Source: JAAGZL01 sp050291365
GTDB lineage: Bacteria > Pseudomonadota > Gammaproteobacteria > Chromatiales > Chromatiaceae
Assembly: GCA_050291365.1 (NCBI GenBank)
Contig: JBNKJS010000003.1
Coordinates: 1 to 64,000 of the forward strand
Length of the DNA stretch: 64,000 nucleotides
Direction of reading: 5' to 3'
In this document: piece after piece, positions 7,823 through 16,762 of the stretch
How the letters are laid out: every line of letters starts with the position of its first letter
Position numbering within the stretch: position 1 is the stretch's first letter
Program-made: the position numbers and the translations under genes
The notes under the pieces: generated by a model
What the model was told of the DNA's origin: nothing
Database searches by the model: none
The model's input: the letters and a program-made list of their open reading frames with translations, nothing else

Positions 7823-10771
7823 ATGACCACAGATGTAGAGACAATTTTGAGTGGCACCAACCTGACCTTTGTGGCCGAGGTTTACTCCAGATATCTAAAT
7901 GATCCACTATCTGTGGATCCAAGTTGGACCAAGTTTTTCAATGAGTTAGGCGATGACAACACTCTATTGATGCGGGAACTGCATGGGGCAAGCTGGAATC
8001 GCTATGCACCTGGGGTGATAGGGCAAACCCTGTCTGATGAGGGCGGGGATCAGGCCGCACCGCCCCAGATAAATAGGACCCAGATCAGCGCATTCACCAG
8101 GGCTGCCACCCTACAGTCGGTCAGGGCCCTGATGATGATCCGCGCCTACCGGGTGCGTGGCCACCTGATTGCACGCTTCGACCCGCTCGGTCTGGAAGGG
8201 AATGAGAGCCATCCAGAACTGGATTACCGCAGCTACGGTTTTACCGAAGATGATTTGGATCAGCAGATCTTTATTGACCATGTGCTGGGTCTGGAATTCG
8301 CTACCCTGCGCCAGATCCTGCAGATCCTTAAAGATACCTACTGTGGAACTATTGGTGTGGAGTTTATGCACATCCAGGAGCCGGATCAGAAATCCTGGAT
8401 ACAGCGCCGTATAGAGAGTATCCATAATCAGACCCAGTTCACCGAAAAGGGGAAACGGGCCATATATGAGCGGTTAGTAGAGGCAGAGGGCTTCGAGCAG
8501 TATCTACACACAAAACATACCGGTACTAAACGTTTCGGCCTGGACGGTGGAGAGAGCCTTATTCCCGCCCTGGAGCAGATACTAAAGCGGGGAGGGCAGT
8601 TGGGTGTGGAGGAGGTGGTACTCGGTATGCCCCATAGAGGCCGATTGAACGTACTGGCCAATGTGATGCATAAGCCCTATCGCGCCATATTCTCCGAGTT
8701 TCTCGGTACTCCATCTCAGCCGGATACGGTGCAGGGCTCGGGGGATGTGAAATACCATCTGGGAACATCGGCCGATAGAGAGTTTGATGGCAACAATGTA
8801 CATCTCTCCCTAACGGCTAACCCATCCCATCTGGAGGCGGTGAACCCGGTTGTGTTGGGCAAGGTGCGGGCCAAACAGAAACAGATGGGAGATAGTAAAA
8901 AGCAGCGTGTTTTAGGGTTGTTGATGCATGGAGACGCCGCCTTTGCCGGACAGGGATTGGTCCCTGAGAGTCTGGATCTCTCGCAGCTTCATGGCTATAA
9001 GACTGGCGGCACCATCCATTTCATCGTAAACAACCAGATCGGTTTTACCACCAGCCCCAGATTTTCACGCTCATCTCCCTATCCATCTGATGTAGCCAAG
9101 ATGATTCAGGCTCCGATATTTCATGTGAACGGGGATGACCCGGAAGCGGTGGTGCATGTAGCCAGAATCGCCATTGAGTATCGTCAGGAGTTTAATCACG
9201 ACGTGGTCATAGATATGTTCTGCTACCGGCGCTTTGGCCACAATGAGAGTGACGAGCCATCCTTCACTCAGCCCATAATGTATAAAGCCATTTCAGAACA
9301 TAAAACCGCACGGGAGATCTATGCCCAACGTTTGGTAGATGAAGGGCTGCACACCAAGGATAGTGCAGAGCAGGTGGTTTCCGATTTCCGCGCCTATCTA
9401 GATAGTGAGTTTGCACAGGCGGATGGCTATAAGCCGGATAAGGCCGACTGGCTTAGTGGAAGATGGCAGGGGTATTCAACTCTGCAAGAAGAGGAGGAGC
9501 TTAAATATTACGACACAGCAGTATCTATTGATCTGCTTAAGGAGGTTGGAACCGCTATTACCACTGTACCGGACAGTTTCGCGGTACATAGAAAACTGGT
9601 GCGTCAGCTTAAGAGTAAGCGCGCTGCTATCGAATCTGGCGAGGCTATTGATTGGGGTACGGCTGAGGCGTTGGCCTTTGGCTCCCTGTTGTGTGAAGGC
9701 ACGTCGGTTAGGCTATCGGGGCAGGATTCTGGGCGCGGCACCTTCTCCCATCGTCACTCGGTTCTGGTACATCAAGAGGACGAATCCCGTTATATTCCAC
9801 TCAATAATATCAGGCCAGATCAGGCTGAGTATGAGGTGATAGATAGTCCTCTGTCTGAAGCTGCAGTTCTGGGGTTTGAATACGGTTACACTTTGTCTGA
9901 TCCAGACTCACTGGTTCTATGGGAGGCCCAGTTTGGCGATTTTGCCAACGGCGCCCAGATGATTATTGATCAATTCGTCTCTTCCAGTGAATCTAAATGG
10001 CTCAGGATGTCCGGCCTGGTGATGCTGTTACCCCACGGCTATGAGGGGCAGGGACCGGAGCACTCATCAGCCAGGCTGGAGCGTTATCTGCAGCTCTGCG
10101 CCCAGGAGAACATTCAGGTGGTGAACATAACCACCCCCGCCAACTATTTCCATGCCCTCAGACGGCAGATGCGCAGTAACTTTAGAAAACCGCTTATCGT
10201 AATGGCGCCCAAATCACTGCTGCGACATAAACTCTGTGTAAGCTCCCTTGCGGAGATGGGGCCAGATACTCACTTCAAAAGGGTAATAGGCGAAACGGAG
10301 AAGCTAGCTGATGCAGAAAAGGTCAAACGGGTGGTGCTCTGCAGCGGAAAGGTCTACTACGATCTGCTGCAAGAGAGGGAGCAGCGCAAGATTGATGATG
10401 TTGCTATTATCCGGGTGGAACAGTTCTATCCATGGCCGCGTGATCTGTTGATTGAGAGGATTGGTCTGTACAAAAATGCGGATCTGATCTGGTGTCAGGA
10501 AGAGCCTGCCAACATGGGTGGCTGGCTATTTGTTCTGCCTAGGCTACAGTACATACTGGATATGATTAGTTGTAACAACAAGCGGCCGGTATATGTAGGC
10601 AGGGCTGCATCTGCATCGCCGGCAACCGGATATATGTCGACCCATACAAAGGAACAGCAGATGCTGCTAGAGCAGGCTTTGACTTGGGATATATCCGATT
10701 TACTGCAGCCGTTTAAGCGGGAAACCAGGCTGAGTGAATTGGCCAATAGCTATTTTAAGCACTGTTTCTAG
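7823..10771 (+). CDS. sucA: 2-oxoglutarate dehydrogenase E1 component
   Basis: 982 residues, somewhat longer than the E. coli enzyme (933). It carries out thiamine-diphosphate-dependent decarboxylation of 2-oxoglutarate in the TCA cycle and passes the succinyl group to the E2 lipoyl arm. Visible signatures: the N-terminal E2-binding stretch (LSGTNLTFVAEVYSRYL), GMPHRGRLNVLANV, HVNGDDPEAV and GHNESDEPSFTQP in the ThDP/Mg domain, and the C-terminal pyrimidine-binding and transketolase-like domains (LPHGYEGQGPEHSSARLERYL). The start is supported by an AGGA element before the ATG (tataggaaaatc). It is the first gene of sucA-sucB-lpdA, with a 30-bp gap to sucB. The 274-bp spacer upstream, shared with the divergent TonB gene, must hold its promoter. 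Confidence 0.97.
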   Translation: MTTDVETILSGTNLTFVAEVYSRYLNDPLSVDPSWTKFFNELGDDNTLLMRELHGASWNRYAPGVIGQTLSDEGGDQAAPPQINRTQISAFTRAATLQSVRALMMIRAYRVRGHLIARFDPLGLEGNESHPELDYRSYGFTEDDLDQQIFIDHVLGLEFATLRQILQILKDTYCGTIGVEFMHIQEPDQKSWIQRRIESIHNQTQFTEKGKRAIYERLVEAEGFEQYLHTKHTGTKRFGLDGGESLIPALEQILKRGGQLGVEEVVLGMPHRGRLNVLANVMHKPYRAIFSEFLGTPSQPDTVQGSGDVKYHLGTSADREFDGNNVHLSLTANPSHLEAVNPVVLGKVRAKQKQMGDSKKQRVLGLLMHGDAAFAGQGLVPESLDLSQLHGYKTGGTIHFIVNNQIGFTTSPRFSRSSPYPSDVAKMIQAPIFHVNGDDPEAVVHVARIAIEYRQEFNHDVVIDMFCYRRFGHNESDEPSFTQPIMYKAISEHKTAREIYAQRLVDEGLHTKDSAEQVVSDFRAYLDSEFAQADGYKPDKADWLSGRWQGYSTLQEEEELKYYDTAVSIDLLKEVGTAITTVPDSFAVHRKLVRQLKSKRAAIESGEAIDWGTAEALAFGSLLCEGTSVRLSGQDSGRGTFSHRHSVLVHQEDESRYIPLNNIRPDQAEYEVIDSPLSEAAVLGFEYGYTLSDPDSLVLWEAQFGDFANGAQMIIDQFVSSSESKWLRMSGLVMLLPHGYEGQGPEHSSARLERYLQLCAQENIQVVNITTPANYFHALRRQMRSNFRKPLIVMAPKSLLRHKLCVSSLAEMGPDTHFKRVIGETEKLADAEKVKRVVLCSGKVYYDLLQEREQRKIDDVAIIRVEQFYPWPRDLLIERIGLYKNADLIWCQEEPANMGGWLFVLPRLQYILDMISCNNKRPVYVGRAASASPATGYMSTHTKEQQMLLEQALTWDISDLLQPFKRETRLSELANSYFKHCF

Positions 10772-10801
10772 AGAAGTAATAACATAAATTTTGAGGAAGT
10801 C

Positions 10802-12061
10802 ATGACAACCGAGATAACTGTACCAACCGTTGGAGAGTCCATAACCGAGGCCACTGTTTTAAAATGGCTGAAGGCCGTGGGTGATAGTGTCACTGTCGAC
10901 GAACCACTGGTTGAACTGGAGACCGATAAGGTTACGGTAGAGGTTAATGCCTCTGCCACAGGCGTACTTGAGAGCATAGTCGCGCCAGAGGAAACGGATG
11001 TGGAGATAGGAGCAGTTCTTGGAACCATTGCAGAGGGTGCGGTTGCTGAAACCCCCGCCCCTGAAAAAGAGGCTGAGCCTGTGCCTGATGTAGAAGAGAA
11101 GCCTGAAGCGACAGCAGATCCCGCCATGGCTCCATCGGTACGGCGTCTGGTGGATGAGCATAATCTGGACACTTCATCTATAGAGGCTACAGGTAAAGAT
11201 GGACGTTTTACCAAGGGCGATATCCTGGCCAATATTAAATCCAACAAGGAACGACTTAAGGCACGTGATTCCGCCCCTGCGAATGAAGAGCAGGCAGCAG
11301 CAACTACTTCTGTAGATGCTGTAGCCCCATCTGCACAAACCCCGCCTGCTGTGGCCGGCCCCAGAGAGGAGCGGGTGCGCATGAGTCGCCTGCGTAAGCG
11401 GGTGGCTGAGCGTCTTAAGGATGCACAAAATACAGCAGCCATGCTCACCACCTTTAACGAGGTGGATATGACAGCCAGCATGGAGATGCGCCGCAGTTAT
11501 AACGAGGCCTTTGAGAAGAAACATGGGGTGAAGATCGGCTTCATGTCCATCTTTGCCAAGGCGTGTGTAGTGGCGCTGCAGGAGTATCCTGCCATTAATG
11601 CTGAGATTTGTGACGATGAGATTATCTACAAGAACTATTACGATATCGGCGTAGCGGTGGGAACTGAGCAGGGACTGGTGGTCCCAGTGGTGCGTGATGT
11701 GGGCAGCATGAGCTTTGCCCAGATCGAACACCAGATCAGAGATTACGGCAAGCGGGCGCGGGATGGCCAACTCTCTCTCGACGAACTGCAGGGCGGAACC
11801 TTCACCATTACCAACGGTGGGGTCTACGGCTCTATGATGTCCACACCCATCCTGAACGCCCCCCAATCTGGCATACTGGGCATGCACAACATTGTGCAGC
11901 GGGCCATGGTGATGCCGGATGGCAGCATAGAGGCCAGACCTATGATGTACCTGGCCCTTACCTATGACCACAGAATAGTGGACGGTAGAGAGGCGGTAGG
12001 TTTTCTGGTGCGGGTAAAACAGTGCGTGGAAGACCCACGGCGCATCATGTTGGATACATAA
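10802..12061 (+). CDS. sucB: Dihydrolipoyllysine succinyltransferase (E2)
   Basis: 419 residues, core of the 2-oxoglutarate dehydrogenase complex. An N-terminal lipoyl domain (1-75) carries the lipoylated lysine K43 in ELETDKVTVEV. A Pro/Glu/Ala-rich linker follows, then the peripheral-subunit-binding domain (about 103-140, APSVRRLVDEHNLD), a second Ala-rich linker, and the catalytic acyltransferase domain (about 185-419) with TYDHRIVDGREA holding the active-site His and Asp. It accepts succinyl from SucA and transfers it to CoA. SD-like GAGGAAG lies 4 bp before ATG. It is 30 bp after sucA and 15 bp before lpdA, an unmistakable operon. Confidence 0.97.
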   Translation: MTTEITVPTVGESITEATVLKWLKAVGDSVTVDEPLVELETDKVTVEVNASATGVLESIVAPEETDVEIGAVLGTIAEGAVAETPAPEKEAEPVPDVEEKPEATADPAMAPSVRRLVDEHNLDTSSIEATGKDGRFTKGDILANIKSNKERLKARDSAPANEEQAAATTSVDAVAPSAQTPPAVAGPREERVRMSRLRKRVAERLKDAQNTAAMLTTFNEVDMTASMEMRRSYNEAFEKKHGVKIGFMSIFAKACVVALQEYPAINAEICDDEIIYKNYYDIGVAVGTEQGLVVPVVRDVGSMSFAQIEHQIRDYGKRARDGQLSLDELQGGTFTITNGGVYGSMMSTPILNAPQSGILGMHNIVQRAMVMPDGSIEARPMMYLALTYDHRIVDGREAVGFLVRVKQCVEDPRRIMLDT

Positions 12062-12076
12062 AAAAGGTAATGATTA

Positions 12077-13486
12077 ATGAGTGAAAGCAGTTTTGATCTG
12101 GTGGTGATAGGTGGCGGTCCTGGTGGTTATGTGGCAGCCATCCGTGCCGCACAGTTGGGAATGAGTGTGGCCTGTGTAGAAAAGCGCGGTACCCTGGGAG
12201 GAACCTGCCTGAATGTGGGGTGCATACCATCCAAGGCCCTGTTGCAGTCGTCCCATCACTTTGAGACCGCAAGCAAAGAGTTCGCTAGCCACGGTATCAA
12301 GACAACCGGTCTTGAGGTTGATCTGGAGACCATGCTCAACCGAAAGAACAAGGTGGTGGAGGATCTAACCAAGGGCATAGAGTTTCTGTTCAAGAAGAAT
12401 AAGGTTACCTACATCCAGGGGGCAGGAGTGTTGGCAGGAGATGGCAAGATCAAAGTTACTCTCCTGGATGGCAGCGAACAGCAGCTAACCGCAACCAACA
12501 TCCTTATCGCAACCGGTTCCGATGTGGCGCCACTTCCAGGGGTGGAGATAGACGAGAAGCAGATCATCTCCAGTACCGGTGCCCTGGCCTTGGAGAAGAT
12601 TCCCTCCCGCATGATAGTAATAGGCGGTGGTGTCATCGGGCTGGAACTAGGTTCGGTATGGCGGCGCCTGGGTGCAGAGGTAACGGTGGTAGAGTTTATG
12701 GACACTCTTCTGCCTGGCATGGACCAGGATGTGCGTAAGCAGATGCAGCGCACCATGAAAAAACAGAAGATGGGTATCAAACTCTCTTCCAAGGTAACCG
12801 GGGCCACCAAGGATGAGAGTGGTGTAACCCTGACAGTAGAGTCCCTGAAAAAGGGCGATAGCGAAACCATACAGGCGGATGTGGTGCTGGTCGCCATCGG
12901 ACGCATCCCCTACACCAATGGTCTGGGTCTAGAAGAAGTGGGTGTGGCCACAGATGAGAAAGGCTTTATCCAGGTTGATAAACATCTCAAGACCAGCGTA
13001 GATGGCATCTATGCCATCGGTGATGTAATTGGTGGCCCCATGCTGGCCCATAAGGCAGAGGAGGAGGGCGTAGCCATCGCCGAACTGCTAGCGGGAAAAC
13101 CGGGACACGTAAACTACGCAGCTATCCCCGGTGTAGTCTACACCTGGCCAGAGGTGGCGAGTGTAGGACGCACTGAAGATGGACTCAAGCGGGACGGCAT
13201 CTCCTATACGGTGGGTAAGTTTCCATTCAGCGCCAACTCCAGGGCGAGAGCCAACGGTGATAGTGAGGGCTTTGTAAAGATTTTGGCCGATGCCGAAACC
13301 GATAAGGTGTTAGGTGTGCATATGGTAGGTCCCGGCGCAGGCGAGTTGATAGCCGAAGCAGTCAGCGTTATGGAGTTCGGCGGATCCGCCGAGGATATCG
13401 CCCGCACCTGTCATGCCCATCCCTGTTTAAGCGAGGCGGTAAAAGAGGCGGCGATGGATGTGGATGGTAGGGCGATACACTCTTAA
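12077..13486 (+). CDS. lpdA: Dihydrolipoamide dehydrogenase (E3)
   Basis: 469 residues, FAD-dependent pyridine nucleotide disulfide oxidoreductase that reoxidises dihydrolipoamide and produces NADH. Evidence: the N-terminal FAD Rossmann motif GGGPGGYVAA, the redox-active pair in GGTCLNVGCIPSK, the NAD-binding GGGVIGLELGSVW at about residue 180, the FAD-contacting AIGDVIGGPMLAHKAEEEG, and the C-terminal HAHPCLSEAVKEA with the catalytic His-Glu pair. Length is typical. It follows sucB by 15 bp with an AAAGGTAA element upstream. It may also serve other 2-oxoacid dehydrogenases in the cell, as E3 usually does. Confidence 0.97.
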   Translation: MSESSFDLVVIGGGPGGYVAAIRAAQLGMSVACVEKRGTLGGTCLNVGCIPSKALLQSSHHFETASKEFASHGIKTTGLEVDLETMLNRKNKVVEDLTKGIEFLFKKNKVTYIQGAGVLAGDGKIKVTLLDGSEQQLTATNILIATGSDVAPLPGVEIDEKQIISSTGALALEKIPSRMIVIGGGVIGLELGSVWRRLGAEVTVVEFMDTLLPGMDQDVRKQMQRTMKKQKMGIKLSSKVTGATKDESGVTLTVESLKKGDSETIQADVVLVAIGRIPYTNGLGLEEVGVATDEKGFIQVDKHLKTSVDGIYAIGDVIGGPMLAHKAEEEGVAIAELLAGKPGHVNYAAIPGVVYTWPEVASVGRTEDGLKRDGISYTVGKFPFSANSRARANGDSEGFVKILADAETDKVLGVHMVGPGAGELIAEAVSVMEFGGSAEDIARTCHAHPCLSEAVKEAAMDVDGRAIHS

Positions 13487-14034
13487 GTAACTCTAAAAGC
13501 GAGCCGCGAATGGACGCAAATCACCGCAAATGGACGCGAATAAATAACTCGGTAAAATAATGAGTCGTCCCGTGGCTTGACCGCGGGATCCAGCTTATAT
13601 GTTTTTTAGTGTTATTTCCGGATCGCCTAAGGCAACGGCGAAGCCAATCCAGTAAACAAACCGTCATTCCGGCGGATGCCGGAATCCAGTGTTAGTTCCC
13701 CTGGATCCAAGCATGCACTGGGATGACAAAAGCCACAAATAAGGTTCTAAAATAAGTAAACAGCATGAAACAAACCCTAATTACCGTCATTCCGGCGGAT
13801 GCCGGAATCTAGAGTTAGTTCCCCTGGATCCAAGCATGCACTGAGACGACAAAAGCCACAAATAAGGTCCTATAATAAGTAAACAGCATGAAACAAACCC
13901 TAATCACCGTCATTCCGGCGGATGCCGGATCGCCTAGGGCAACGGCGAAGCCAATCCAGAGTTAGTTCCCCTTGGTCCCAGCATGCACTGGGATGACAAA
14001 AGCCACAAATAAGGTTCTAAAATAAGGAAATAGC
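13487..14034. other. Repeat-rich spacer between lpdA and the OsmC gene
   Basis: No independent gene was seen. From left to right: an 18-bp direct repeat of period 20 (13504-13541, ccgcRaatggacgcRaat), an isolated REP-like hairpin (13568-13588), a fragment shared with the third later unit (tccggatcgcctaRggcaacggcgaagccaatccag, from about 13617, written here with R for a/g), then three 123-bp units described separately. Confidence 0.75.
13568..13588. repeat. REP-like palindrome
   Basis: The arms tcccgtgg and ccgcggga pair over 8 bp with one G-T wobble around a cttga loop, and ggatccag follows. This is the common gtcRtccc...gggatccag style of dispersed bacterial REP half-element. Function unknown; elements of this kind often fold as RNA 3' end protectors or weak terminators, here 80 bp beyond lpdA. 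Confidence 0.6.
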
Positions 14035-14049
14035 ATGAAACAATCCCTA
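13661..14049 (+). repeat. Three 123-bp units carrying copies of the OsmC gene start
   Basis: Units begin at 13661, 13784 and 13907 (exact period 123 bp). Each starts with the hairpin attccggc-ggat-gccggaat, continues through ggatccaagcatgcactg and ggatgac (imperfect inverted ends gtcattcc / gggatgac), then an A/T-rich leader, and ends with an ATG followed by aaacaa. The third unit ends at the true OsmC start at 14035. The earlier copies give decoy ATGs at 13765 and 13888 that open short frames: MKQTLITVIPADAGI-stop, and a 25-residue version. Decoys are preceded by ataagtaaa, whereas the true start has ataaggaaa, so only the last has an AAGGA Shine-Dalgarno. The third unit carries a 24-bp insertion that is also found at 13617. 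Confidence 0.85.
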
Positions 14050-14430
14050 GCAGTCAGCTTCCCCGGCGGCAAAAAAGTAGATGTAGATCTAGATAACCTA
14101 AAGATCCAGACAGACCAGTCTCCAGAACACGGTGGTGAAGGCTCAGCTCCGGAACCATTCACCATGTTCCTGGCATCCTTGGCCAGCTGCGCCGGTATCT
14201 TCGCACTTGGTTTCTGTCAATCCAGAGAACTACCAACCGAAGGCCTGGCAATTAACATGGAGTGGGAGGCAGATGACAAACCGCCATTTGCCGCCAAGGC
14301 TATATTTCGTGTGACCCTACCACCAGAGTTTCCTGAAAAGTATCGCCCCAGCATTATCAGATCAATCGAGAAGTGTAAGGTGAAATACTACATACATAAT
14401 CCGCCAGAGTTCAGTATTGAGGTAGAGTAG
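14035..14430 (+). CDS. OsmC/Ohr-family thiol peroxidase-like protein
   Basis: 131 residues. OsmC fold: N-terminal strands (SLAVSFPGGKKVDVD), then EPFTMFLASLASCAGIFALGF with the first reactive cysteine at about residue 60, and a second conserved cysteine region near the C-terminus (KCKVKYYIHNPPEFSIEVE). Family members reduce organic hydroperoxides or act as sulfur-handling proteins of the YhfA type; which applies is not decidable here. The start is fixed by AAGGA six bases before ATG at 14035, which the upstream duplicated starts lack. The gene converges on the cytochrome gene with a 47-bp gap. Confidence 0.85.
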   Translation: MKQSLAVSFPGGKKVDVDLDNLKIQTDQSPEHGGEGSAPEPFTMFLASLASCAGIFALGFCQSRELPTEGLAINMEWEADDKPPFAAKAIFRVTLPPEFPEKYRPSIIRSIEKCKVKYYIHNPPEFSIEVE

Positions 14431-14477
14431 GTGAATAAAACATGAAGGGATGCATTTCCTTCCAACTAATCCATCCT

Positions 14478-15095
14478 TTATTTAAAGCTGCCGTAATAGT
14501 TCACCAGCGCATCAAGACCATCACCACGTATCTTATTGAGCCTATCTCTCATCTTCCTCGGTATCGGGCGGTCGCCGCTTTTAAACTCTTTAAGTGTGTG
14601 CGTCAGGTACGGCATCCATTGGCCGGCCGGTATGCCTGCTTCATCCTCTGACAAGGTTCCGCCCTCGGAATGACACTTCTCACAATACTTGTCGTGCAGC
14701 TTTTTGCCTCTCTTGGCCAGATCCGCATCAAACGTCTGCTGCGCGCGCACAAAGCTCTGTTTTGAGAAATAGTCTGCAACTGCCTCTATCTCCTCTTGGC
14801 TAAAATCTTTGACGATCTTACACATATCGGTTTTCTCGCCCTTCTTGCTCCCCTCACGGAACTCAGTTTCTGAACAGCTACGCTCCTCTGTTTGAAAGGC
14901 GATCAAATTGTTTACCAGAAATTCTGCCGAATTGCCGCCGATGATAGGTACATCAGACTCTGTGCTAGCCCCAGCCTTACCGTGACAATCAGCGCATACC
15001 TCTACCAACTTATCAACATCCCCTGCCTGGGCACTACCGACAAGTAGATAACCAACAACTATTGCACTTGCCCTTACGATCAGCCTTAACTTCAT
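14478..15095 (-). CDS. Periplasmic dihaem cytochrome c (c4/FccA-like)
   Basis: 205 residues. A signal peptide ends at GSAQA-GD (about 24). Two class I haem-binding motifs are visible, CADCH near residue 34 and CEKCH near residue 138, each in its own half, as in cytochrome c4 and the cytochrome subunit of flavocytochrome c sulfide dehydrogenase. The second half has GQWMPYLTHTLKEFKSGDRPIPRKM, the typical c4/FccA distal segment with a Met axial ligand. Between the halves lies a cysteine-containing insert (ERSCSETEF, DMCKIV). It is likely a periplasmic electron carrier. No fccB or oxidase gene lies beside it, so the partner is unknown. Confidence 0.82.
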   Translation of the reverse strand: MKLRLIVRASAIVVGYLLVGSAQAGDVDKLVEVCADCHGKAGASTESDVPIIGGNSAEFLVNNLIAFQTEERSCSETEFREGSKKGEKTDMCKIVKDFSQEEIEAVADYFSKQSFVRAQQTFDADLAKRGKKLHDKYCEKCHSEGGTLSEDEAGIPAGQWMPYLTHTLKEFKSGDRPIPRKMRDRLNKIRGDGLDALVNYYGSFK

Positions 15096-15150
15096 GTGCT
15101 TCTATCCTCAATTTGTTTTTGAAATGTGATGCTCGTTATTTTGGAAATAG

Positions 15151-15191
15151 GGGGGAGACCACGATATTCCTAAGAATATTAGGTCTGCCCC
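15151..15191. repeat. Nested inverted repeat between cytochrome and DUF4236 genes
   Basis: Outer arms gggggagacc and ggtctgcccc pair with a single G-G mismatch. An inner hairpin atattc-ctaa-gaatat sits within. On the minus-strand transcript it lies after the DUF4236 stop codon and 56 bases ahead of the cytochrome start. It could end DUF4236 transcription, though no T-tract follows, or form a structured leader for the cytochrome mRNA. Confidence 0.55.
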
Positions 15192-15219
15192 ATATTATTT
15201 AACGGCCTAGAGCGACTTT

Positions 15220-16563
15220 TCATGCAGAAAACGGCTCGACCGCCTTAAAAACACCGGTAGTAGTCATTTTTCTGCGGTGTTCAAACAAAGTAACGGCCTC
15301 GATTGGGTCTACTAATTCAAAGTTTTCAAAATTCAGCTTCTCAAAACCGTCACGGGTAAATTTAATGCTGAACAGATAATCATCATTAGTTACTCCAGTT
15401 GCCTTGTCTAAACGCTGAGAATAACCTGATACAACCACCATTTCACATATTGGCAATTCTGCAAATGTAGTTCCGGCAAGCCTAAGGGCTATGCCGTGAA
15501 TATGAAGGGCGTATTCTTGGCGCAATAGCTTTTGAGCCTTATCTTTAATGTTTAGTTTTCTGCCATTGGCTGATAAAGATGCTGTTTTGTTCGGTAAATC
15601 TTCAATTTCTGGAAGATCAACATCCAACAACACCATCTGCCCATTGGATTCAACTTGATAAGAGATCAGCGTTTCTCTAGGCCATGATAAAGTATCGAAT
15701 GCTGACTCTAGTTGCGAAGACATTAATTCAGAATTTGTGCGAATTTCATTAGCGAATGCTTCTCCTAATACCAATTGTTCCGCTTCATGTTTTTCTTTTT
15801 TGTGTCTCCAGACTTCCAATTCTCTTTCCCAATTGGCAAGGGCTTTCTTGTGATCCTTTACGTTGAATTCGACAGTTTTTCGCCATTTGGCTAGAGCTTT
15901 ATTGTAACGGAGTTCGTTTTCCTCCATGTTATGCGCATGTTTTTCCCTGCTTCTTTTGAATAATCGCTTCCAAAAAACAAGAGGTGGAAGTTCTTTGAAG
16001 CATGGTTTTTCGGGAAGCTTAGATTTATTGGGTTTATTAGGAGGCGAAAGCTCGAATTGTTCTGGTGAGTATTCTGGCTCTCTATTTGGTGTCGGAGTAT
16101 CCAAATAAATTTCTGCAAGCAAGTCAACATCCCCATTAACCTCATTGCACCTTTCTTCTAGCCAATTCCTAACATCCTCTTCTTTTTGCTCCCATAGCAA
16201 CCTTAAATCTGGTTTGCCAAGTTGCTCCCCAACAGCATTTTTTGCTTCTATGTTCCCATTTTCGCTTAAACTCAAAGTGACATTAGCAAGCGCTTCTTGC
16301 CTGCGACGTAGTTTCTCAAGTTTTTCTTGTTCTTTTTGAGCCTTCCTTCTTTCCCTTTCCAGTTGGCGCGCTGAGCTAGTATTTGATAATTGGGATCTTG
16401 AATATAGCCCAGTGCCTGGTATACCCGTATTAAGGTAAGTTCCTCTTTTGCCGATATTTACCGTGGCGCCCCTTGGCCCTAGTGTCATGCTAGCTCCAGA
16501 CCCACTGAAATTGACCCGGATACCAGGCGCAATTTTTACACTTTTTCGAAATCTTATTCCCAT
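15220..16563 (-). CDS. DUF4236 domain protein with coiled-coil region
   Basis: 447 residues. The first 55 residues are a clear DUF4236 domain (MGIRFRKSVKIAPGIRVNFSG..., glycine-rich strands). A charged helical region rich in Lys, Glu and Arg follows (about 65-110, likely coiled coil), then a second charged segment (about 200-260) and a C-terminal domain with no family I recognise. DUF4236 proteins are widespread, often near mobile DNA; function is unknown. No signal peptide or membrane segment is visible. Its low-GC codon use resembles the cassette-like genes to its right more than the sucAB-lpd operon, consistent with acquisition. Confidence 0.75.
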   Translation of the reverse strand: MGIRFRKSVKIAPGIRVNFSGSGASMTLGPRGATVNIGKRGTYLNTGIPGTGLYSRSQLSNTSSARQLERERRKAQKEQEKLEKLRRRQEALANVTLSLSENGNIEAKNAVGEQLGKPDLRLLWEQKEEDVRNWLEERCNEVNGDVDLLAEIYLDTPTPNREPEYSPEQFELSPPNKPNKSKLPEKPCFKELPPLVFWKRLFKRSREKHAHNMEENELRYNKALAKWRKTVEFNVKDHKKALANWERELEVWRHKKEKHEAEQLVLGEAFANEIRTNSELMSSQLESAFDTLSWPRETLISYQVESNGQMVLLDVDLPEIEDLPNKTASLSANGRKLNIKDKAQKLLRQEYALHIHGIALRLAGTTFAELPICEMVVVSGYSQRLDKATGVTNDDYLFSIKFTRDGFEKLNFENFELVDPIEAVTLFEHRRKMTTTGVFKAVEPFSA

Positions 16564-16647
16564 ATGTGAAATTTCCTTTTGCGACCTTTATGCTCTAATG
16601 ACTTGCTTAGCTGGAAGGTTTGGTGTCAGTGTAAAAATCCTCAAAAT

Positions 16648-16717
16648 AAAAGGGGACGCATTTAATTTCATCCATTAATCGCACGCCATCACATCAAAAA
16701 TAAATGCGTCCCCTTTT
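16648..16717. repeat. 17-bp perfect inverted repeat (MITE/REP-like element)
   Basis: AAAAGGGGACGCATTTA at 16648-16664 and its exact reverse complement at 16701-16717 enclose 36 bases. Such ggggacgcattta / taaatgcgtcccc repeats are typical of dispersed elements mobilised in trans by REP-associated tyrosine (Y1) transposases; no such gene lies in the window. It sits upstream of the DUF4236 start (minus strand) and would form a very strong hairpin in either transcript. Confidence 0.85.
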
Positions 16718-16762
16718 CGTCCTTGGGTGTCCTTTTCTTTGAACAGACACCACCTAGTGTCT

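Noticed and set aside
11174..11971. 265-residue frame antisense to sucB
   Set aside because: Composition is histidine-rich in the way of antisense shadows, and the plus strand carries an unambiguous SucB.
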